A stretch of DNA of 64,000 nucleotides from NCBI GenBank assembly GCA_037501455.1, contig CM074863.1, forward strand, positions 61,113,501-61,177,500. Reading direction: 5' to 3'. Positions 46,985 through 58,489 of this stretch are shown one piece after another. Within the stretch, counting starts at the first letter, position 1; every line of letters starts with the position of its first letter. Source of the DNA: Lantana camara. Taxonomy: Eukaryota; Streptophyta; Magnoliopsida; Lamiales; Verbenaceae. The position numbers were made by a program, and so were the translations under genes. Under the pieces are notes generated by a model, which saw nothing but the letters and a program-made list of their open reading frames with translations, made no database searches and had not been told where the DNA came from.

Positions 46985-48250
46985 TTGTGTGTGAGCGATA
47001 CTTTTGGTGAGGAGCCCTTTTCTATCATTGAATTCACTCTGGCATTCTTCTTCCCCACTGAACTTTTGCGAAAAGCTTCATCTTCAAGAATAAAAAACCA
47101 GACATGGCGAAAACAATGCAGAAGCTTATGTGAGGGAGATAGACGAGATGTCCGTTGGGAGTTCTTCCCCTCACGACAATGTTCCCATGGCCGTTCCACT
47201 GGCGAGGGCCCCCCAGGAGATGTAATCCCCACTGCTATTCTTGTAGCGTGGGCGCTTGTGGAGGAGGAAGATGAAGAGCTTGATGTCGCTGTTCAAGGAA
47301 TGAACGAGCGAGGACCAGAAGGAGTGGATCATCTCTTTGAAGAGATGAATAATGTGATGGAGATGCAGAAGCAAGGGGAGAGGGTGCTTCCTGTGTTGAG
47401 AAGCGCTGTAAGACCTCAAGACCATCGGATTACAGTGGCGATTGTGGCTCCTGAGGGTGATGCAGGGCCATCCGGGCATCAAGTTGATGGTGAGCCCCCC
47501 CGCAAATGACAGAGGAAAGGGAAGGAGCCAGTGACCCGAGTGAGGCAGAACAATCCTCACCAAACAGATATGAAGGCTAAGGTTTACTGGGATGACAGGG
47601 TGTACTGGACTCGTTTGCCCTCGAATGGTGAGAGGGCTAACCGTTCACCTCCGGGAATGATGATTGTATACTTAGATTCAATCTTGGCCAGGGGTTTGAG
47701 GTTTCCGATTCCGCCGGCTGTTGCCAACATCTACAACTATCTAGTCCTCAGCCCTACTCAAATTCTCCCGAATGGTATTGCCCTAATAAACACATTTGTG
47801 ATCCTGATGAGGGCTATGGGCTACAAACCATCAATAGATAACTTCAACAGTTTAATCCAAGTGGCCCGCTCTCCACGTTCGTCCCCGACCGATGGGTTCT
47901 ACTACGCCCAAGCCAAGTCTGGACTGAAGATGATTTATTCGCCTTCAACATCGTATGGTGAAAATTGGAAAGAGAAATATTTCTTCGTGGGGGCGCCCGG
48001 GGGGATTTTTGGAGCTCACCGAGGGTGGGTAGTGCACGGAGACGGCCCTCTAGTTAGGGATAGATCCGCGAATAAGCTCTTCGAGCACTGGGCAAAGAGT
48101 TTCGCCCTCGTGATGTTTACGAGAAAAAATGGATCAAGGCCAAGGATCCGATGAAGAGCGAGGGTGTACTGTTCCGATATGGGCTTTCCAACCCTCCAGA
48201 GATGATACTCAATCCTCCCGCTGACATCATGTGCCTTGACGATCAGACTC
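46985..48250 (+). pseudogene. Antisense extra ORF of a Tat-type element, exon 1
   Basis: Two frames in the same phase (46985-47509 and 47531-48154) separated by one TGA; after about 48118 the sense continues in another frame (WIKAKDPMK) to a stop near 48275. The middle part (GLRFPIPPAVANIYNYL, LSPTQILPNGIALINTF, then GFYYAQAKSG) resembles the family annotated as putative gypsy-type transposon domain (Pfam Transposase_28), known from extra ORFs of Tat elements, often antisense between pol and the 3' LTR. The role of the protein is unknown. One stop and one frameshift make this copy non-functional. I infer the domain from memory of the family pattern. Confidence 0.6.
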
Positions 48251-48365
48251 TAGGAACTAACTTTTCTAACACATAGGATAGCACCACTAACTTGTTTAGG
48301 TTGTAATATTTTTATAGTGGTTATCCATATATCATCCTTTTGACGCTCGTGCTTTTATTTTTCAG

Positions 48366-49051
48366 ACGTTCAAATACTAACAGCTGGGATGGATGCCGAG
48401 AGGGTTGCCGAAATGATACGCGCTCAGCGGGCAGGCGCCAATCAGCCGCAGCAGCAAGCACAGCAGTAGGCCCAACCCCCGAATGCTCAGATGGGAAGGG
48501 GAACCCGACGAGGGCCTGTGAGAGGCGATGGAGGCAGGGGCGCTCGCAGGGGTACCGGAAATGAGGCTCAGATCGCCGGCCCCATTGAAGATTTGACCAT
48601 TGGTGGTGCTCGGAGTGCCACTCCTCCTCCTGCCGGTCCTGAAGAGCCAATAGCCCTCAGTTCTAGTAACTCCCACAACCGCTCAGTGGAGTTGGCCCGC
48701 TTCCACGATGCAATAAGGGCTGATCGCAAGGGGAAAAGGAAGTTGCCAGACTCCATCCCCATCTCCGAGAAAGGGAAGGAGGTGATCGTGGGGCACCGTG
48801 GTGAGGGTAGTGATACCTTATCGTCTGAGGATGAGAATTTTTGGAAGATTGGATGCCGGGGGGACGCTCGGTATAAGCGCCAAAGGACGGACGGCCCTGT
48901 TCTCCTGAAGAAGAGTGCAGCCACCGCCAACTTGGTTTCGGAGATCATCGGGAAACTCCAATTCTCTGGCGATCATGACAAGCTGAACACGCACGATGCC
49001 GCTCGGGTGGCAGATGATGCTTGTCACGCTCTCCTGACGATAAGTTTTTAG
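48366..49051 (+). pseudogene. Antisense extra ORF, exon 2
   Basis: A TTTTTCAG acceptor ends at 48365. The frame then reads VQILTAGMDAERV and, after one TAG near 48467 (in a run of glutamines, probably from CAG), continues through RGTRRGPVRGDGG, a basic and low-complexity region, to 49051. Splicing is inferred from the acceptor and from the jump in coding frame. Confidence 0.5.
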
Positions 49052-49120
49052 ATCTCTCTATGAAGTTCCCATCTTTTCCGCTTTTACTTCTGATAGTGAC
49101 CCTCGCTTCTGGCTTTTCAG

Positions 49121-49250
49121 GAAGTAATCCCGAGGCTGAAGAACTTACAGGGTCGAGCGCAGGCCTACTCTGAACACAAAGCCAAATACAAGAAATTGCT
49201 GCGCATCTCGGATCCCGGCCAACTGCAGGAGGATTACAACAATGCCTGCA
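49121..49250 (+). pseudogene. Antisense extra ORF, exon 3 fragment
   Basis: After a GGCTTTTCAG acceptor the frame reads EVIPRLKNLQGRAQAYSEH and KYKKLL, a helical, coiled-coil-like stretch. It ends near 49250 where it meets the end of the minus-strand gag-protease frame, the likely edge of a large deletion. Confidence 0.45.
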
Positions 49251-52019
49251 TTCAACTTCCTCCTCACCTTTGTCCCCGTTCGCCACTCTCTTCTTGTTCT
49301 TCTTCTTATATAGCTTGGCCCTTTTGCGCTCGGGGCCGTCCTCATCCAATTTGGGAAAATCTACTGACTTCTTGGTGGAACCTGCTTGGATGATTTGTTT
49401 AGGCTTGTGGCTTCGAAGGGAAAGGATGTAACATTCCCAAGCCTCCTTCACATTGCACAGTACCTCGCCCGTTCCCTCAGGTGTGGGGAACTTGACCTTT
49501 TGGTTTATACGTTGAAATTACTGCTTTGAAATCTACGAGCGCCGGTCGTCCAATGATGATGTTGTAAGGGAGATCCGCTTCGGCCACTATATAAAGGACG
49601 CTCAAAGTCTTCCACTGCGGGGCGCGACCAAAAGAAGTGGCCAAGCGTAATTTGTCAGCGAGGGACAATCTCCGAAACCCCAAAGCCCACGAGGGCTGTT
49701 CTGAGGGGTTCGAGGGGAATGTTTGTTATTTTCATCTTTTGAAACGTTGAGTACGGGAGAACATTCACTGAGCTTCCACTATCAATTAAGACCCTCTTTA
49801 CAACATGGTTATAAACGTCTAAACTACCCAACATGGGACAGTCAGAGGTTTCACCGACCCCATGGGGTGTTACAATGTGCTCTAGGTCTTTCTCTATGAA
49901 CCCTACCATGTCATTCTCCTTCGAACGTGAAGAGCTACTGACAGAGAGTACAGGCTTGGGCTGGGAAGGTCTCTGGTCATAGCTTCGGACATGGCGGCGC
50001 CGGGACGCATTAGAATCTCCTCCCGAGGGTCCCCCAGCGATCATGTGAATGACCGCAAATGGTTGGTTCTCCACGTCAGCAGCCTTCTTGAGAGCGAGCG
50101 GCTCCTTCCTTTGGCTCTCGCGCGCTCGGAGCAATGTTCATCATACCTTTCTAGTACCTTCACAAATTCTTTGAGGTGCCCTCCAGCGATGAGCCTCTGA
50201 ATCTCGCTTTCCAACTGGCGACACTCGTTTGTGTCGTGTCCCTTCTGCTTATGGAAGGCGTAGTATTTTCCCGAGCGCTTTTGAGACTCGGTTTCCCTCA
50301 TCTTAGGCGGCCTTTTGAATAGTTTCTTGTCCGCCATAGAGTAGACTTCGGCAATCGGACGGTTGAGGGGAATGCGCTCGTATCCGCGAGGGGGAGGAGA
50401 ATTCCTTCTAGCGGGCGCTGGGCTTCGGCGGCAATTCTTGGGCTCGACCCTGTCCTCCATGCCCCGACTGGCTCGAGGGGCATTGACGATTTTCTGATCC
50501 CTCGTAATGTACATGTCTTCGAGGGTGAAGAAGGAGTGAGCTATGTCCCTGATCTCTATCAGCGAGCGAGGCTTTTTCTTTGCCACCTCTTCCACGAACT
50601 CCTTACTAACATAATTCTTCATATTGATGGCCCCAAAGAGTACGTGCCTCAAGAAATCCACTGAGGGATTTTCTACCAGCAGAATCTCCTTGTTAAATCT
50701 GCCCATGAAGGATCTGAGCATCTCGTGGGGTCCTTGTACTAGGCTGTAGAGAGCCGTAGCAGCGGGTACAGGAGCTTTCAAGGAACTGAAGTGGCTCATG
50801 AAGGCATCAGTCAAGTCGCTGTACCCTCGGATGGAGTGGGGAGGCAGCTTCTTATACCATTCCTGGGCCATTCCCACGAGGGAAGTGACAAACACCTTTG
50901 TCCAGTAATGACTAGAATGCTTGTAAAGGTGCATCAAGTGCACGAAGTGATCTAGGTGCTTGGCCGGATCTGTGGTCCCGTCGTACCGATTGACGGACAT
51001 CGGGATTTTACCCTTCCCCGCACGGGCCATCAGGACGTCATCAACCCGCGAACCGCCCGTCAAAGGCCTTTGGTTCCCGCCCTCGTGGTCATACTCATCA
51101 TACTCTTTTTCCCTCTAGCGGCGGGGGACTTGGTTAAGTAGAGGACGAGCGTCTCTGGCCTTGGACCTCTCATCCCCCTTATGGGGAATTTGAGACCGCG
51201 CTCGAGAGAGCTATCCCACGATGTTCTGTAGGTCATCCAGCTGGTCCTGCACCGCAGCCAGCCGAGGGTCGTCTCCTTCCCTCCTATTGGCTCTCCTGGT
51301 GGTCCTGAACTGGACCTCCTCTTCAATATCTCCCCTCGCGGGGGGTCTTTCTCCTTCTCTCCGGGTTGCAGCGGCTGACTCGCCCTCGGAGGGGCTTCTT
51401 TTTCCTGCGCTGGAGGTGGTGGAGGTGGCTGGGCCCCCAGCACATTCTGCGCCATTATGAGGGGGTAGACCGGGAGACCACCAAGCGGTGGGGCCGCCCT
51501 CGAGCCTCCCGCCTGGGGGAAGTAAGCAGATGTGAAGAGACCCCAGGCATTTTGGACGGCCTGCACCTCGCATTGAACGTAGAGCGCCTGGAGTTGTTCT
51601 CGGGTTAACAGGGGCATCTCCACTCCTTGGATCTCTTTTAGCATGGAGATGGGAAGCTGTAACGTGCCCACTTGGTAGGGCTGGATCATAGGCATCATGC
51701 CCGGAATTACTCCGGGCATCAAGGTGGGTTGCACATACGTGAACCCAGGTGGTGGCATCGCCATGGAGTAGGCGGCGGGATTAGAGGTATGGTTGGTGGG
51801 GAGGAGCGCTGGAGGAGATGGAACAGAACCAGAGCATCCTGCCCCGTTTCCATTGGGTGGGGGAGTGGCAGTTGCTATCTCTATGTCTCTGGCTCCATTT
51901 CCGGCTGTAAGTGGGGGTGCACCTCCGGCAGGGATGTTACTCTCCACATTTTCCTCGTTCACTGGCGGAAGGGCATTTCTGTTGTCCACAATTCCAGACT
52001 TTGTTGCTGTTACGCGCAC
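49250..52019 (-). pseudogene. gag: Tat/Retand-type gag-protease, frameshifted
   Basis: Right to left: a proline-rich N-terminus (51060-52019), the gag core (50041-51063: NRYDGTTDPAKHLDHF, AQEWYKKLPPHSI, then a zinc-finger-like region FHKQKGHDTNEC), the protease (49655-50134: RVLIDSGSSVNVL; 49477-49683: YNIIIGRPALVDFKA), and a linker (down to 49250: VDFPKLDEDG). Several frame changes break it. RT, RNase H and integrase are missing; the linker is directly joined to the antisense ORF. Confidence 0.8.
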
Positions 52020-52091
52020 CTATACGCACATGGGGCGGAACGGGTTCATTTTGAACGTGGGATTACGCGCACATGTACGCACATGGGGCGG
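52010..52091 (+). repeat. Two direct repeats of a GC-rich 29-mer
   Basis: TTACGCGCAC...TACGCACATGGGGCGG occurs at 52010-52038 and 52063-52091, with 24 bp between. Base composition is much richer in GC (to about 52300) than in the AT-rich DNA that follows. Confidence 0.8.
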
Positions 52092-53944
52092 CGGCTGCGT
52101 ACTGCGTGCCGTTCCACCCACCCCACCGAGAGCCCCTGCTCGCGGCCGCACACCAGCGCGCGCCTACTTGTGGGGTTTTCCCGCACTCGTTCCGGCAGTC
52201 GTGCGGGTTGTATGCGCGGTGCTGCCTACTTGCGGGCGCCTTGTGTGTGCGCTTGCGTGCGGCGGCCTCGTGCCTCGCCCGGGTTATTTCGGGATCCCGT
52301 TTTTGTTTCGTGTTCTCCAAGTTTCGTAAAATCTGATTTTATTTTAAAATTTAATTTTAATTTTATAAAATTATTTATTTGAAATAATCATAAAATTTGG
52401 GATTTTTATGAATTAAAGTCAAGTTCTAATTTTTTGAGAAAATAATAAATATCACTTTGAATGATATTCTTGACAAAAATTTAATTTTGAATTAATTGTG
52501 GTTTTGTCAAATTGATCCTGGTTTGATTTTGAATAAATTCTTGCATAATGAACTAATATTCAAATTACTTAAGTTAGTTGTAACTTGAAGTCATGGGAAT
52601 TTTAAATTTAATTGGTAAATTTAAATTTGAGCGGAATCATGCTAGTTTAGGTGATCATGGGTTAGTCTTATATATGTTTTAAATTCTGCACAAAGATTAT
52701 TTCAATTGGGGTCGGAGCCCCATAGTTGCGCGTTTTCAATTGGGTTGGAGCCCTACTTACGTGCGTACTGTTATGTGTTTATTATGTGGCTTTCCTTGTT
52801 ATTGTTTTTGGGCCGGGTTATACCCCGTATATTTGTCTATGGCCAATATGAAAATTGAGTCATATTACTTTATGTAAAGAGAGTAGAACTTAGGAAGTGA
52901 GGTTTTATTTTCATTTTGGAGACAAGCACCCATGGAATGAGAAGGATCCACGAGGAGCACTTGAAGAACGGTGGCCATAAGAAGACCTCTCAAAATGTTT
53001 AGAAGGGTTTCTATTAAATGTAATAGATAGGGCATTTTTCCGTTAAATTTCGAACTCTTATGTGATATGAACTGTCTTATGTGGCATGAATTTTAGAACT
53101 AGTGATTTTGGAGTGGCTCCTAAAATCACATATAAGATAGGATACCCATGATCATCTCATAATTAGTATCATGCTAGGACATGTTATCTGCTAATTGGTT
53201 TTGTGATGCACTTTACGTGAAACTACATTAAACAAGACAATTAAAATTTGGATAACATTACATGTTGGTGAGGTCATTCCAGACAACCCTCCGAAAATTC
53301 GAAAATCCCCTTTTAAATATTGAGCAATTTCGAATAAATAGGTATTTTATCACGATAATAAAATCCCTAGCAGTCCATCAATAGGATTTAGGACTTAATA
53401 AGTGAAACTAATAGTTGTCTCACGAGTTGTGGGGTAATTAGTGTAGCTTATTAACTCTTAGTTTCCTGATTAATTATTTTAAATAATTAATATTTCTTAA
53501 CCATTTTGGAATGGGCGATGTCTCACGAGTCGTAGATCGTTCCAGATTAAGTTTGGTTGAGATCTTATGATTGATGGGTCCTGCTCAACACTAAAGTAGA
53601 TATGGATGTCTCACGAGTCGTGTGTCCATGATCGAAAGATTAGTGATGCAAAAATATTACTAAATTCCGTGGGGATGGAATCGACAGTTCGTACCTACCT
53701 AAAGATTCTTAGATTTTGGATGTCTCACGAGTCGTGGGTCTAAAGCAAAGAATGCTTGGGATCCTAGTATCCATTGAGAAAATAAGTTTCTTCTAAAGTT
53801 GTTTAGGATTTATAGACTTTTTAAAAACAGTGGGAGAACATATTTCTAAAGACCTTGATAATATGTAATCGTTATTATTCAGCATGCTCATGATTTCTCA
53901 GTTTTTCCATTTAAGTTGTAGTTCTGTGATTCTCTACAATTGAA
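52092..53944 (+). other. Leader region upstream of the copia gag
   Basis: Non-coding. A GC-rich part to 52300, then AT-rich. It has a near-duplicate pair (TTTCAATTGGGGTCGGAGCC near 52690 and TTTTCAATTGGGTTGGAGCC near 52733) and four CACGAGTCGTG-type motifs. No 5' LTR matching 58039 and no primer-binding site could be found, so the 5' end of the copia element is missing or unrecognised. Confidence 0.5.
53421..53736 (+). repeat. Four CACGAGTCGTG motifs in the copia leader
   Basis: 53421-53431 (CACGAGTTGTG), 53524-53534 (CACGAGTCGTA), 53612-53622 and 53726-53736 (perfect). Each is preceded by TGTCT. The 11-mer is a palindrome around a central G. Spacing 88-114 bp. Confidence 0.9.
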
Positions 53945-56900
53945 ATGACAACTAAAAACCCTTTAGTATCCATCCTCGAATCAAACAAGTTGACGGGGCC
54001 CAATTACTCTGATTGGCTTCGGAATCTAAATATCGTTTTAGATTCTGAAAAAAGAAGATATGTTCTCTTTGAGGGAGAGCCTGTCGTTGAAGGCGAGGCT
54101 CCGACTCGGGCCAAAAGAGAGGCGATTGTGAAATGGTCTGAAGACAATCTTCAAGCCCATTGCCTCATGTTGGCCAACATGTCTCCAGACATGCAAAGGA
54201 AACACGAGTCAATGGAAAACACTTGGGAGATTTATGACCATCACGAGCAATTGTACCGCCCAAAGAGCGTGTTTTAAGGTACAACACCTCTAAGGAGCTC
54301 TTTCATCTTAGAATGAAAGAAGGTACAAGTGTCCATGAGCACGGTCTCAAGTTTCTTGCTTTGAATGATAAACTAACCTCCATGGAAATGCCACTGAGTG
54401 AAGAACTCGCTGTGGATTTGTTGCTCGGATTGCGTCCACCATCATTCAATCCTTTCATGCTGAACTTCAACATGAATTATCCTCATGCTACTGTAGCTGA
54501 GCTGATTAGTCAACTTGTGACTACTGAAGACATAATTAAGAAGGATTACAAAGTAATGATGGTTACTTCCTCTTTTAAGTCTTCTAAAAGCAAAGGGAAG
54601 AAAGTTCCTAAGAAGAAGGGATCTCTTAAACCCGATGAAGGGGTTAAAAAGAGAAAGGCCAAGAAGAGAAAAGATCAGAGAGAGGACGTTTGCCACCATT
54701 GTGGCAAGAAAGGGCATTGGAAGAGGAACTGCCAAGAGTACAAGGATACTCTAAAGAAAGGTGTGTTTATTGTTAAAGTAAATCTATCTATTGATTCTAA
54801 TTCTTTGGTACTTGATACAGGCTGTGGAGCTCATATCTGTAATGATGTACAGATGCTAAATGAGGTTCGGCAACTTGAAGAAGGAGAATGTGTTTTGAAG
54901 GTTGGGAATGGATCAAGCGTCCAAGCTCAAGCCATCGGGACGTGTAGATTAGATTTAGGTGTCTTTACTTTAGTTTTGAACAAAGTCCTTTATGTACCTT
55001 CTATTATTCGTAATATCATTTCCATTCCAATACTTGATTGTGAAGGTTTTGAGATCTTTTCTAGAAATGGAAACTTTTATCTTAAGAAGAATAAAACTTC
55101 TGTTTTACTTGGTACATTATCTAATGGATTTTACACAACTAAAGACACTAATATTTTGAATATACAACAAATAAACAAACGCAAAAGAGATGACAAGATC
55201 TCGGCTTCTTTATAGCACGCATGTTTAGGGCATATTTCCAAAGATAAGATTGCTAAGTTAACCATTTTAGGATCATTCTATGATAATGAACTTAAAGAGT
55301 TAACTCGTTGTGAATCATGTCTTAAAGGAAAGATGGTCAAAACTCCCTTTAATGGTAAAGTGGAACATGCCACTAAAGTATTGGATTTAATCCATACTGA
55401 TGTTTGTGGACCACTTAGTGTAAATATGAGAAACAATCATCAGTATTTCATAACCTTCATAGACGACTTTAGTCGCTTTGGTTATGTGTACTTAATGAAG
55501 TATAAATCCAAAGCCTTTGAGAAATTCTTGGAATTTCAAAAGGAGGTAGAGAACCAAATTGGTCAAAAGATTAAGACACTTCGATCTGATCGAGGTGGCG
55601 AATATCTAAGTGACGAATTCCTTAGTCATCTCAGAGATAATGGAATTATCTCTCAGTGGACTCCTCCAGGAACTCCTCAATTAAATGGAGTTTCGGAGAG
55701 AAGGAACAAAATCCTACTTTATATGATTCATTCCATGATAGGCTTCACTGAATTGCCACCTTCGTTCTGGGGTTCTGCCTTAGAATCAGCAGTTAAGATT
55801 ATGAATCTTGTTCCTTCGAAATCTGTACCTAAGAACCCATTTGAAATGTGGTTTGGCAAAATCCCTAATTATTCTTACTTAAGAATTTGGGGTTGTTCTG
55901 CTTACGTGAAGAGGACAGTGGGAGATAAGCTTGAAGCTAGATCAAGCTTGTGCAACTTCATAGGATATCCTAAAGAGTCAATAGGATATAATTTCTATGA
56001 TCCCCTTGAACAAAAGGTCTTTGTGTCTAAAAATGCTACTTTTCTTGAGGACTCGTTCCTTAAAGAAAAGAAAGGCAAGATCGCAGAACTCGAAGAGGTT
56101 CGAGACCAAGGTCCCACGCTAAGTTTGGAGGAAGCGTCCCTCAGTCAATCGTAGAGAGTGATACACGCGTAAATCCTCCTCTAGTAAGACGTTCTAAACG
56201 TATTCCTAGACAACCAGAGAGATGGTATGGTTTTCTCCACCAAACATCTCAAGTGGATAATGATCCATTAACTTATGAGGAGGCACTATTGGATTCGGAC
56301 TCTGAATAGTAGAAAGGAGTAATGAAATCCGAAATGGATTCCTTGTACTCTAATCAAGTTTGGACCTTGGTTGATCCACCTAATAGGATCAGGCTTATAG
56401 GGTGCAAATGGATATATAAGCACAAACTTAGAGTAGATGGAAGCGTGGCAGCCTTTAAAGCAAGATTAATTGCTAAGGGTTTTACTCAAAGACCAGGTGT
56501 AGACTTTGATGAAACCTTCTCCCCGGTTGCAATACAAAAGTTCATTAGGATATTGCTCGCCATTGCAGCATATTATAACTACGAAATATGGCAAATGGAT
56601 GTGAAAACTGCCTTTCTCAATGGAGACATTGACAAAGACATTTACATGGAGTAACCCATGGGTTTCACATTCAGTAGGAGCGAACAAAAGGTTTGTAAGG
56701 TCCAACGTTCAATCTATGGATTGAAACAAGTTTCTAAGAATAGGAATATTCGGTTTGATGAAGCAGTCAAATCATTTGGCTTTATTCAAAATCCGAATGA
56801 ATCCTGCGTGTACAACAAAGAATTGGAAACCTCGGTTCAATTTCTGATACTTTATGTAGATGACATCCTTCTCATTGGGAATGCGAAGGATGACATGAAA

Positions 56901-58022
56901 GTAACAAAGTCTTGGTTATCGAACCAATTTGAGATGAAAGATCTTGGTGATGCATCCTACATTCTCGGGATAAAGATCTATCGGGATAGATCTAGGAGAT
57001 TGTTAGGATTATCACAGTCGGTTTACATAGATAAATACTAAAGAGGTTTAGTATGGAAGAATCCAAACGTGGAAAACGTCCAATGGGCTCGGGAACAGTT
57101 CTTTCGAAGAAGCTGTGTCCCAAGACTGAACTTGAAAAGTCCAGGATGTCCAAAATTCCTTATGCATCAGCCATAGGAAGCATAATGTATGTAATGCTAT
57201 GTACTCGACTGAATATGGCATATGCACTCAGTGTGACTAGCCGATTCCAATTTGAACCTGGTGAATGTCACGCCCCAGTTCCACGGGCCCGTTGGACGCT
57301 AGCGCAAGTCTCCAAGCCCACCGAGTATAACCTGAAATTGGGCCTAAACCACTGCCCAAAAGGGATATCCATTGGTTATTCTTGGACTCTTTAACTTATA
57401 TACTGAACTTAATTCCCTGATGTGGGACAAGGGTGACACAGTGAAGGTCACTGGACTGCTGTAAAGGACATCCTTAAGTACTTAAGAAGAACTAAGGATT
57501 TGTTCTTGGTTTACGGAGGCCAGGAAGATCTTGTAATTAGAAGCTACCCTCATGCAAGCTTTGCATCGGACATGGATGACTTTAAATCCATATCAGGATA
57601 CATATTCTGCCTGAATGGCGGAGCAGTGATTTGGAAAAGTTCCAAGCAAGTGACCACTGCAGATTCGACCACTGAGGCCGAATACTTAGCTGCAAATGAT
57701 GCTACTAAGGAAGGTGTTTGGGTAAGAAACTTTATCCACAAGCTGGGTATAGTTCCTAGCATTAAAGACCCCGTTACAGTGTTTTGTGACAACACCGGGG
57801 CGGTTACTCAAGCAAGAGAACCAAGATCTCACCAAAGGACCAAGCACATTTTGAGGAAGTATCACTTAATCCGTGATATAATCAAGAGAAGGAGATGTAC
57901 AAATTGAAAGGGTCACATCGACAGAGAACATGGCAGATCCACTTACTAAAGCCATATGCCAACAGGCTTTCGAAGGACATCTTCATAAGATGGGACTTAG
58001 ATTAGCACCTAAGTGGCTTTGA
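53945..58022 (+). pseudogene. pol: Ty1/copia gag-pol, heavily broken
   Basis: Order gag, protease, integrase, RT, RNase H as in copia. Gag N-terminus 53945-54277 (NKLTGPNYSDWLRNLN); a frame break, then 54313-55215 with zinc knuckle CHHCGKKGHWKRNC and protease VLDTGCGAHI; a TAG at 55213 in place of the Trp of the pre-integrase domain; integrase 55333-56154 (HTDVCGPL, DDFSRF, SDRGGEY); RT 56322-56654 (DVKTAFLNGD), a TAA at 56652, then 56658-57041 with YVDDIL; a frameshift near 57040; RNase H 57053-57907 (STTEAEY, DNTGA, HQRTKHI) split by an inserted LTR. It cannot encode a working polyprotein. The lineage within copia is not decided. Confidence 0.9.
57266..57440. mobile_element. 175-bp solo LTR in the copia RNase H region
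   Basis: Starts TGTCACGCCCCAG and ends GGGTGACACA; GTGAA flanks it at 57261-57265 and 57441-57445. Without it the RNase H sequence reads on directly (FEPGE to GHWTAVKD). It contains GATGTGGGAC near its end, as does 18685-18881. Size and ends fit a TRIM-type LTR. Confidence 0.85.
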
Positions 58023-58027
58023 CGGGC

Positions 58028-58038
58028 AAGTGGGAGAT
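58028..58038 (+). other. Copia polypurine tract
   Basis: AAGTGGGAGAT directly before the LTR start TGTTAGGAATAG. Confidence 0.75.
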
Positions 58039-58489
58039 TGTTAGGAATAGTGCCCTTAAAGCAGATGTTTGCTTTACTATTTCCTTGTAAAATCACAAAC
58101 AGTCTTTGAATAATAAACGAAATGATTTTGTTCATAGACAATCACTTCTTTATGTGCTTATTTATGTCTGTTTGGGTTTTAGTGTATTTTGCATGTTTTG
58201 AACTCCCCTAATCCGATGAGGCCATTCAGAACTTTGCCCTTATGGGAACGGCACATGAAACAAGTTCTCAACTCCATAGGCTAGGATTAGAAACTTCTCC
58301 AAGTCGACAATTCCGACAGACAGTGGGAGTGTCGACCTTGACTATGTTGAGACTTGCTTATGTGATTATGTCCTTTTGAAGGATCACTCAGTTTCATGGA
58401 GTGATATGTACATACGATGATGCGTTGATAATACATAAGGGTGATTGTTACAAGTACTTCATCACTGAGATATCCGGCGTGAGAACATC

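Noticed and set aside
51672..52382. 236-residue plus-strand frame
   Set aside because: Antisense shadow of the Tat-type gag N-terminus running into GC-rich DNA.
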